Shown piece by piece: positions 57,601 to 64,000 of a stretch of 64,000 nt of DNA. The first letter of the stretch is position 1; each line of letters begins with the position of its first letter. Source of the stretch: Pelodera strongyloides. Lineage: Eukaryota; Nematoda; Chromadorea; Rhabditida; Rhabditidae. Position numbers and translations under genes: made by a program. The stretch spans positions 56,001 to 120,000 of the forward strand of contig JAANDG010000035.1 of NCBI GenBank assembly GCA_036852015.1, given 5' to 3'. The notes below the pieces were generated by a model. That model was not told the DNA's origin and did no database searches. It worked only from the letters and a program-made list of their open reading frames with translations.

Positions 57601-58361
57601 ATACAAAACGAGCGATAGGCTGGGTACAGATTAAGTTCAATGCTCCAGGAACCCACACAGTACACTACATTACGGTAACGTGTACAGTCATAATGGTATT
57701 CATAGGTTAGGGAGCATGCTTTCCACACTGGTGATATGTATTTACACGACAAACTACAAGCCCAACTTATGCTACGCTAAATTACGGCAATGCAAGACTC
57801 GAATATTAGCCCGTATTCTCGCGTCACTGGTAGGCCTCCCAATTGGGAATCACCTACCAGTGGGAGAAAAAGCGGTAATTCTGATGTACTGGTAGGAGGC
57901 GCGTCGCGTGTCGCGGTTTCCCATTTGGTAGCTGATTGGGAGGGCTGTTGCATGTATTAGGCCTACCAGAGGAGATTACCACTACCAGAGCCTACCACTG
58001 GTAGGCCTCTCACATTTCCAATCTGGTAGACCTACCAGAGGAGATTGGGAATGGCCTACCAAAATGCCTTTCCAAAGTGGCGCGAGAATACGGGCTATGA
58101 CTAACATAGGATGGGAGGCATAAGGCATAACTATGGGCTAGTAGCCCTTTAATAACAGAATAAGACAATAGAGTAACACCACAGTACATAAATACATTGC
58201 GGGAATGCAACAGTAAATACTCGCAAACAGATCAGATCACCATCTTGTGATTCCACTATATTTTGTCTATTATTGTGCTCAATAAAGAAATCTACAAAGA
58301 ATAACCTACCATAATATGTACCACCCAATCGGCGCACGACAAATTGCTGGCGAGCCGACAT
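41523..58361 (-). CDS. gei-1: SAM-RhoGAP-START protein of the DLC1/STARD13 family, 25 exons
   Basis: Exons (minus): 58361-58310, 52644-52573, 52310-52165, 51655-51608, 51272-51172, 50947-50873, 50589-50473, 50185-50049, 49821-49527, 49244-48889, 48355-48180, 48072-47957, 46606-46456, 46318-46135, 45815-45736, 45508-45356, 44940-44822, 44561-44382, 44069-44037, 43737-43636, 43290-43155, 42840-42677, 42413-42288, 42058-41879, 41646-41523; 3423 nt, 1140 aa, all phases join. SAM at about 19-90 (AVECCQWLINAGFPQYTKQF); Ser-rich linker with the family motif RRDSGVGSSLSRS near 550; RhoGAP at about 680-860 with arginine finger R719 (VGIFRKNGVRSRI), LKQYLRELPEPLMTVKLSE and YALLLLPDENREALQTLL; START at about 930-1125 (TDLYQYVLNDTVGHPTRDCY, GRSKVTYISRIDL). 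Known: DLC proteins stimulate GTP hydrolysis by RhoA-type GTPases at adhesions and cortex. The first exon is the least certain, across a 5.7-kb intron. Confidence 0.93.
42199..42283 (-). repeat. tRNA-derived SINE relic
   Basis: On the minus strand: A-box-like TGGTGTAGTGG, a five-pair anticodon stem TGCTC/GAGCA with a 7-nt loop, and a B box CGGGTTCAACACC. It lies 5 bp from the splice donor of the DLC-gene exon ending at 42288. Confidence 0.65.
46387..46475 (-). repeat. tRNA-like SINE relic overlapping an exon-intron boundary
   Basis: The minus strand reads TTGTCGCCTTGGTAAGTTTA, then GCGCAGTGCCTGAGCGCGC and CATCGCGGGTTCAATTC, resembling a tRNA D arm and a B box. The donor GTAAGT of the DLC-gene exon 46606-46456 is inside it. 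Anticodon-arm pairing is poor, so this is a relic at most. Confidence 0.5.
46696..47144 (+). CDS. possible nested two-exon gene, about 96 aa, unknown
   Basis: It lies on the opposite strand inside a DLC-gene intron. From ATG 46696 the frame is open to 46880 (AHLHDKLFEIYEDINIYG; KVARRNVAARTAVDMDISS) at a strong-looking GTAAGT. A second protein-like stretch (EYEMLELAIKKGDAGMREAF, TRWAEGPLKYFFNKV, stop 47144) starts near 47037. Joining them in frame requires an intron ending TTTGA just before G 47039, or TAAGTA...GAG, neither canonical. An AATAAA overlaps the last codons. Both parts look coding, but the junction is unresolved and no family was recognised. Confidence 0.4.
48482..48512 (+). repeat. 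CT microsatellite
   Basis: An uninterrupted (CT)n run in an intron of the DLC-type gene. Confidence 0.9.
48657..48717 (-). repeat. probable tRNA-like SINE relic
   Basis: The minus strand has TTAGTGTCCCGGTCTGTGAA followed by CACATCGCGGGTTCATGTCC, sharing the CATCGCGGGTTCA box with the relics at 42199 and 46387. Confidence 0.45.
49290..49336 (+). repeat. interstitial telomere-type repeat (TTAGGC)n, degenerate
   Basis: About seven units with variants (CTTTGG, TTAGGG) in the DLC-gene intron upstream of exon 49244-48889. TTAGGC is the nematode telomere unit. Confidence 0.9.
50367..50416 (+). repeat. interstitial telomere repeat (TTAGGC)n, perfect
   Basis: Eight or more consecutive perfect units in another DLC-gene intron. 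A shorter degenerate trace is near 34285-34320. Confidence 0.95.
51686..51834. repeat. foldback element, family E (TAGCCCGTATTCTCG ends)
   Basis: The left end TAGCCCGTATTCTCGGGTCG and the right end CGACCCGAGTATACGGGCTA are nearly perfect reverse complements. The inner arms also pair (GGAAACGTTCCGTTTGGGA). In a DLC-gene intron. Confidence 0.9.
53674..53854. repeat. foldback element, family A
   Basis: The left end TTAAAGCGAAGTACCGGCGG and the right end AACCGGCCGGTACTTCGCTTT are near reverse complements. GAAACGCATT and GATGCGTTTC lie just inside the ends. Confidence 0.9.
54597..54745 (+). repeat. GA/GAGAGG microsatellite
   Basis: A purine-only run of imperfect GA and GGGAGA units. The long frames across it, encoding alternating Arg and Glu, are a product of the repeat. 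Confidence 0.9.
55648..55796. repeat. chimeric or decayed foldback element
   Basis: The left end (AAGCGGTTTAACCGCCGG, then TTTTTGAACG) is family-A-like, while the right end (GAACCACGTGCAATACCACA) is family-B-like. It may be a fusion of two insertions. Confidence 0.5.
56850..56933. repeat. foldback element, family B, short (84 bp)
   Basis: The left end TTAAAGCGGTAGAGTACGTG with GTTTGT and the right end ACAAAAACCACGTGTCATAC with CGCTT are near reverse complements. Confidence 0.85.
57167..57350 (+). repeat. CT-rich microsatellite
   Basis: Imperfect (CT)n with TTT and CCA interruptions. Confidence 0.9.
57807..58097. repeat. foldback element, family E
   Basis: It shares TAGCCCGTATTCTCG with the element at 51686; the right end is CGCGAGAATACGGGCTA. 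The interior is a different, internally repetitive sequence in which TACCAGTGG, GGTAGGCCT and their complements recur. Confidence 0.9.
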
Positions 58362-59439
58362 TTATCATACAGTATGCAGATAATTAGAATATAATACATA
58401 CAGTAGTCAAGGAATAAATTAGAATAACCAATGAATTTTTCGCAGATTATGTGAAAAAGAACATTTTCTTCGTTGAGCAGTTTCTGAACGACTAAAAATT
58501 AAAAAAAAAAATTAAAAAAAAAACGATCACTATACGAGAAACGGAAAGGATATCGAAGAACTCGTGCGCGAAATTCTTGCCGCTCGCATAAATCAGTGCG
58601 AGGTAGCCGCGGCGCACCCAAGAAGCTGCGCCAAAACTAAAGGAGAATGCGTAAAACTAGTAGAGCGACTTACTATCATTTTGCAAACAATCTAGTAAAT
58701 AGACACACAAACAAAAAGACTGATAGTTGACAATTGATACTTACTCGCAGAAAAAGAAAGAATCAAGAAATCAACAAAAAGCAAATGGCATATGACAGTC
58801 TTAGACAATGAAACACTCAATTAATTAACACGATCTGTGCGCACTTGATTAGCACAGGGAACTGACAATCAAAACCGGAACTGCACATCGCTAGCACGGT
58901 GCTGAATGCCAAAAGCACGGTGCTAACCGCCGTCCGACCTTCGCATAACTGTGCATTTCTAGGCATATATTAATGTGGAAATAGATCAGGGACCAATTTG
59001 TTATAATATATGAGTTAATTTATAAATAAACTGCAAGCACGTAATGATAACTCGAGAAGTAGACAGCTAAACTATTTAGCACAGAGCCATGAAATTCAAA
59101 AAATTCAGACGAATAAAATTAGTTATAAACTTGAAACTCACTAAGCACATGTTGACAAGAAAAAAAATGGATTTCAAGGTAAGACTATTTCAAAGGTGGA
59201 AAATGTTCTGTTAGTAAAGAATCAAAAAATATATTTGTAAAGAAAAATTAAAGACTATCTCTGCTTTGCTCATTCAATCGCTAAGGGAACGGCATGTCTG
59301 GCATTCTCGCGTATCAATTCCCTTTAAATCCGGTTCGCACGCAATAGTCTCTTATTCGTCCGATCAAGTGAATGTACCAAATGTGCACAAAAAAGCTCAG
59401 GATCATGCCAAAGGTCGTGAGCCGCTGACGGTGGACATT

Positions 59440-59615
59440 TTAAAGCGGTATGGTATACGTGGTTTTGAAGCAAATGTTGGAAAACGGGCACATAAATTTG
59501 CATATAATACATGGAAGCGCTAACTCTATGTATCAATTTTTTTATATTCGGTGCTGGTTTGCATATAATAAATGGTCCAGCATAAGCTCCAAAACCACGG
59601 GCTATGTGGCTTTAA
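59440..59615. repeat. foldback element, family B
   Basis: The left end TTAAAGCGGTATGGTATACG with TGGTTTTG and the right end AAAACCACGGGCTATGTGGC with TTTAA. Its right TTAA is also the left TTAA of the next element. Confidence 0.8.
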
Positions 59616-59812
59616 AGCGAAATGCTAGCCCCTTTGGAAAATTTGCATAGGGTAAGCAAATCCTATGTATCCTATGATAATTTTGTATCGTCCACGGCAA
59701 TCGTACAAAATTAGCATAGGATACATAGGATTTGCTTATCATATCTTTAAATGAGTATAATAAATATTCAAATATATGCAACTTTTCCAAAGAGGCTAGC
59801 ATTTCGCTTTAA
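59612..59812. repeat. foldback element, family C (TTAAAGCGAAATGCTAGCC ends)
   Basis: TTAAAGCGAAATGCTAGCC pairs with GGCTAGCATTTCGCTTTAA, and CCTTTGGAAAA with TTTTCCAAAGAGG. An inner inverted repeat (GCATAGG...AAATCCTATGTATCCTATG) is related to a stretch at 8130-8180. Confidence 0.92.
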
Positions 59813-60155
59813 AAGCTCAAAACCTGCAACTAGCGCTGCACCCAGGCTATAGTCAGCGCGTAGCGCGCCTTTTGCACGCGTGCGCGCACACTTAATTGCC
59901 CACAATCACGCGCTGAGTGTTTTCTTGTATTTTCAACTTTTCGCCGAATTTTGTATCTCAAACATGTGTAGATCTATGGGGAAAAGGGTCAGCATTTTTA
60001 TAGCTTTATAGTCTGAGCGAACTCATAAAAGCTTAAATTTAGAGCATTGAATAAGTAGTACAAACGTTGGAAAAAGACATGGGAACGCAATTAGCTTTCC
60101 GAATAAGGAAGTAATTAGGAAAGATGGCTAGACATAGACAGAGTAGATTTAATTT

Positions 60156-60299
60156 TTAAGCGGTATTGCACGTGCGTTTGAAACTTTATCTCTATTTTAT
60201 ACCATGGGTTATATGCAAATTTGCTGCGCATCTCTGACACGGAGGGGCATAATAGTACATGATAATAATTTACACAAACCACGTGCAATACCGCTTTAA
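60156..60299. repeat. foldback element, family B
   Basis: The left end TTAAGCGGTATTGCACGTG and the right end CACGTGCAATACCGCTTTAA are perfect reverse complements apart from the A run. TTAA at both borders. Confidence 0.92.
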
Positions 60300-60766
60300 A
60301 GGAAAAGTAAAGATTGAAGTGTTCAATTGCACTATATGGGTCTTGGCTAAACTTCTCATGATAAGCGCTTTTGTTGGCTGAATTTGTAATCAATTGGGTG
60401 ACAAGATTGTAAATAGTTATTGATTTGCTGTATTCGGAATCAAATGACAATTTTTTGAAATTTGTGTGCCGCCGATTTCGCCATGTGAACCTGATAATAA
60501 TACTCGTTCCATTATATCTTATTGGATTTACCATGGTTTTTCTCTTATTTGATTTTCCACATACAGTAATTGTCACCTTTTAAAAATGCAATTATCCTGT
60601 AAACTGGAAAATAAATTATTATTAATATAAATGTTGCGATCAATAGTTCCCTAATTATATCTAGCACACGTTTGCTTCATTTAATCAAACGATAAATTGA
60701 AGTAATAAATAAGTTAGTGTAAAGTTAAGGAAACTGTTCCTGGATGCTGGGTAAGCTACCCGTCAA

Positions 60767-60896
60767 AACAAGCGGTACGGCACGTGGTTTTGAAACAACT
60801 GCTGACCAAGATTCATGTATTATAAGCAAATTGTGTTCCATTGTTCCCCAACATACATTTCATAATCACATGCCATACCACTTTAACTTAACTTTA
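60767..60896. repeat. foldback element, family B
   Basis: The left end AAGCGGTACGGCACGTGGTT and the right end AATCACATGCCATACCACTT are imperfect reverse complements. It lies just upstream of the start of the last gene. Confidence 0.75.
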
Positions 60897-60922
60897 CCAC
60901 TGGGGTGAGTGTATGTAGAAAA

Positions 60923-63700
60923 ATGAGTACTAAACAACCAAAACCGGTGGAGAAGCCAACTGCCGGTAAGCAAACAAACTATGTGATATACAAGGTAATC
61001 AATAGCCCAAATAAGGTGATGAACCAAGATGAGTCACAAATCTAATGTGAATATGCAAATCGGAAAAGCTCACTAACAAACAGAGATTCCCCAACAAATT
61101 CACCGAATGGCAGATAGTGAGAGAAGAGAGATAGAGAGCTTGATAGTCCAAGAAAGGATACCTCGAGGCGAATAGAACGAATTTCAATACCCTTCTCCTC
61201 TCTCCTCTCCCCCCCTTTTTTTTTTTCTTTCCTCTCTCTCTCCTGTGGGTGTGTGGGGTTTTTTTTTCTCCCTTTCTTCTCTTCTCATCATCTCTTCTCC
61301 GTTCTCTCTATCTAGGAGTCTCTTTCCGTTATCTCCTCCTTGTCTATCTCATCAGTCCCGTTCAACTCGGACCTCTCGTCCGCCGGTCTCCCTCCTGCTG
61401 CCCTCCCATTCGCTCCTACATCTCTCCAACTTCATTCTCGCCATCCCTCCTTCAGAGCCTCACGTCGGTTCCAATTCTCTCTCACCAGGCAGTCTCCTAG
61501 GACGCTCTTCTCTCCTCGCTCCCCCTGCCCGCTCCGTCCCCGTCTCTGCTGTAAGTCCGCGACGTCCAGGACCCTTCAATAACCTGGTCCACAAACGGAA
61601 GCCCTCAGCGGTCGGACGCATCTCCCGACCATCTCTCTCCTTCCTCTGGGCCAGCGGGCCCAGCCTCTGCGACCTGCCGCTATCGTCTCTGCCCTCTTCG
61701 CAACCTGTCGGGTCTTCGGCACCGTCTCCCTCATCATAGGGCTCAATATCTTTCACGTGTTCCCTGTCTCTAGTTGTGCCACCACCTCCTCCAAGGGAGG
61801 GGCCCTCTCACCGCTTCGCCATCAGCCCCCCCCCCCTCCGGCGCGGTCTCAGTGCCCCCCTCCCCGATACTCAGGCGCTTTCTCCTCCCCATCTCTTCAT
61901 GGGAGCGCTCCGGCTCTCCTTCCGTGGCGTCCTCGGAGACGCGTCCCGCCCGCTCATCTCTTTCCATCACTAGCTAGCTCTCTCTGCGTCGGAGCCTCGA
62001 CTCTCAGCCCATCACTGAGGACTCCTAACGCTGGCTCTCGTGCTCCTCTGTCTTTCATCCTCCAGTCCCACGCGCTCGGCGTCTCCCACCGATCCCCTGC
62101 GGGCGATCCGGGGGGGGGATGCCATCGATCTCCCACGCGTCTCCGTTCTGCGCCAACTCTCCTCGTCTCCTCTGCGCTCGCACCGGTCGTCTCCCGGCGA
62201 TCCGTCGTGCCTCCCCACTGGCCTCTCACCGTCTCCCTCTTCTTCTCGATCATGCGACCAATGTCGATGTTCAGAGGACGAGGCTCCTCATTCTCCGCTG
62301 CTCTCCTCCTCATCCTTCTCCTCCCCTCTTTCAATCTCTGCTCTCCCACCCAATCCTTCCTCCCCGCTCTCTCCCCCGCCCCCCCCAGCCCCCCACCCAC
62401 CCCCCCCCCATCTCTCTCTCCCTCCTCTCTCTCTCTTCCTACCACTCTCCGTTCTTCCCCGTCGTCACAATCGGTGCGTCCACAGCGAGAGCACTCTCTC
62501 AATAACTGCGGCAGTCCCTTCTCGGAGCGGATCTGACGGTCTCCAGGATCCGTCTCCACCGCTCCTTCAGTCCGGTTCCCATCCCAACACCCCCCTAACG
62601 GGATCGTCTCTCTCCCTCCTCCGAATCTCACCCCGTCCCCTGCCCCACGCCGGTACCTCACAGCGATCGGATCGCGCTCCGGGTCTCTCGCTTCTTACGC
62701 CGCGCCGTGTCTCTGCTCTCGCTCTGTCTCGTCGCGTTATGGTGACCAAGTCTTGCTGCTCTCTCATCGCTACAACACACCCACGGGCTCCTCCTCCAGG
62801 TCGGGCAGTACCCTTCTCAACTCGAGGCGTCTCATATCGCCGTCTCGCCGTGCCTTCTCCCCACGTCTCCTAACGTCTGGCTCTCGTCGCAGGCTCCTCC
62901 TCTCCTCCTCTCTCTCTCCCTCCGGCTCCGTGTGTCCAATCCCTCCTCTCGGTCTCGCGATCTTCGTCTGCGGTTCATCTCGTCGTATCCGGTCTCCGCT
63001 CGCCCCACCACCCTTTCCGTCTCGCAAATCGTCCTCGGGCTCTCTCCTCCTCTGCCGAGCTCAGGTCGCTCTCGTCTCTTCCGTCCAACGCTCTCTTCTC
63101 TTCGTTCTTCTCCAACTCGATCTTAGTGTGCACGACTCTCTCTCGTATCGCCTCTTCCGGTCGTTCTCGACGGACTCAGTCGATTGCCAATCAGGAAAGA
63201 ATTGAAGTAGGGGGGCCAGGTAAATCAAGAATCAGGCCGATAGAGGTGGTAGTGGAGGGTGAGTTGTAGAAGGGAAGAGAGGGAGTGAGGTCGCACTCTT
63301 GTTTCCCCTCTTTCTCTCGCCTCTAAATTAGATTATTCGACTAATATTCTCTATTCATCAAGTGAAGCTAGGATCACAGTTCGAAAAATGTTCTGTTCCA
63401 TGTTTATGACAAATGATTACTCATAGGGGAAAGGATGACTAATGGTGCAGTAGCATTATTTGGCTTCAATGTATTTATACTTGAAAGTTGAAATACCATG
63501 AAATCATGAACAAAATTTTTCCTGCAAGTTCGATTCAAAATCTACCAACTATCAAGGGTCCTAGCCCTAGCAAAGCGCAGTAGTTCACAAGACATATTCA
63601 CTATCAAATTCGGCGACGACTCTCACGTTCGAATGTTATTTTCTCTCCCCAGGGAGTATTTCCACACCACGAGGGAATCGAGTGGTGAATATGGCTTCAG
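60923..63700 (+). CDS. 5' part of an unidentified gene, two exons seen
   Basis: Exon 1 (60923-60965) encodes MSTKQPKPVEKPTA and leaves phase 1 at GTAAGC. Exon 2 (63653-63700) follows a good acceptor (CTCTCCCCAG), enters in phase 1, encodes SISTPRGNRVVNMAS and leaves phase 1 at GTGCAC. The gene would continue beyond the window. The intron of 2.7 kb holds a large pyrimidine-rich island. The N-terminus is Lys/Pro-rich, but nothing identifies the family. Linking the two exons is an inference from phase and spacing. Confidence 0.4.
61195..63185 (+). repeat. 2-kb pyrimidine-rich (C+T) GC-rich island
   Basis: The plus strand is dominated by C and T (runs such as CTCTCTCCTCTCC, GCCCCCCCCAGCC), with much higher GC than its surroundings, and ends abruptly near 63185. 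CGTCTCC, TCTCCTC and CTCTCTC words recur throughout. Several overlapping frames are open in this region (about 61245-63205) and all give Ser/Pro/Arg-rich low-complexity products. This is a compositional effect and they are not called as genes. Confidence 0.85.
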
Positions 63701-63713
63701 GTGCACATTTCAA

Positions 63714-63720
<7 letters not shown>

Positions 63721-63801
<81 letters not shown>
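63721..63801 (+). repeat. poly-A tract, 81 nt
   Basis: A perfect homopolymer directly after GTTGTT. It could be a retrotransposon tail or a slippage-expanded run; no upstream element was recognised. Confidence 0.95.
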
Positions 63802-63804
<3 letters not shown>

Positions 63805-64000
63805 CCTGCAATATCACATAAATATTTTTATGAAATTTGGTTTACGGCTGCCAAAAAGTCCCTTATACAGTTTGCATTCACTTTCACATTTCTAGGTTGG
63901 TTTGAAAGTGTCTGTATGTTGGGATAACTTTTTCATTTTTATTACACTCTACACTAGAATCACTGCTATACGAGATGTAAAAAAACGTAGAATATAATTG

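Larger units (their letters stand above)
52645..58309. other. first intron of the DLC-type gene (5.7 kb)
   Basis: No exon was confidently seen on the minus strand. A plus-strand segment near 54546-54600 (after TTTTAG: ETERVDKRYNQIVVEGLQ) looks coding but runs straight into a GA microsatellite (about 54597-54745). Several foldback elements and a CT tract (57167-57350) fill the rest. Around 56129-56460 two copies of a GATTTAATCTAATACATTTAG / AGAGTATCTAATACATTTAG block occur. Confidence 0.5.
58362..60922. other. intergenic between divergent DLC-type gene and window-end gene
   Basis: No supported exon. A GC-rich patch at about 58560-58640 (GTAGCCGCGGCGCACCC) lies 200 bp upstream of the DLC-gene start and could be promoter-proximal. 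The right half is largely a cluster of foldback elements (59440-60896). Confidence 0.5.

Noticed and set aside
59266..60576. Several small open frames on both strands
   Set aside because: They overlap inverted-repeat elements and lack splice signals; none is conserved-looking.
61245..63205. Long Ser/Pro/Arg-rich open frames as protein genes
   Set aside because: Several overlapping frames on both strands are open at once, as expected from the pyrimidine bias; no motif, start context or splice structure singles one out.

Overview
The window looks like nuclear DNA from a nematode. Supporting signs are the interstitial blocks of the nematode telomere repeat TTAGGC (49290-49336, 50367-50416), short introns ending in TTTCAG or TTTTAG, a typical AG acceptor a few bases before one start codon, and an MSP-domain gene. 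No species can be named from the sequence. All gene models were assembled by hand from splice sites, frame continuity and family motifs. No rRNA, complete tRNA or CRISPR array was seen.

Layout, left to right. 1-3402 is gene-poor and holds a foldback repeat and a 120-base poly-G tract. 3403-11744 (minus) is a 19-exon gene for an RNA-binding protein of about 736 aa (acidic N-terminus, Gly/Met/Pro-rich middle, RS region, C-terminal RRM), probably RBM33-like. 13008-28825 (plus) holds an MSP-domain gene. Its long intron contains a nearly complete Ty3/gypsy LTR retrotransposon (18770-27243, target-site duplication TCGC), and the 5' LTR of that element carries a tRNA-derived SINE arranged as a long hairpin. 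30114-35927 (plus) is a 13-exon gene for a ubiquitin-like plus AN1 zinc-finger protein (ZFAND4/ANUBL1-like, 369 aa). 38212-39816 (plus) is a three-exon gene of unknown function. 41523-58361 (minus) is a 25-exon SAM-RhoGAP-START gene of the DLC1 family (about 1140 aa; gei-1 in C. elegans). A possible small plus-strand gene (46696-47144) is nested in one of its introns. 60923 to the window end starts another plus-strand gene, whose first intron holds a 2-kb pyrimidine-rich island.

Intergenic and intronic DNA is full of short inverted-repeat elements. At least four families end in TTAAAGCG- or TTAAAGGG-like termini with TTAA at the borders, and another has TAGCCCGTATTCTCG ends. GA/CT microsatellites are also frequent.

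The genes are not an evident pathway: RNA processing, a sperm-type or VAP-type MSP fold, a ubiquitin-like protein and Rho regulation. The most unusual items are the uncharacterised ~420-aa extension fused behind the retrotransposon integrase, the SINE hairpin in one LTR, the frame-breaking 105-nt exon-like segment in the RRM gene, and the shared termini of several foldback families.
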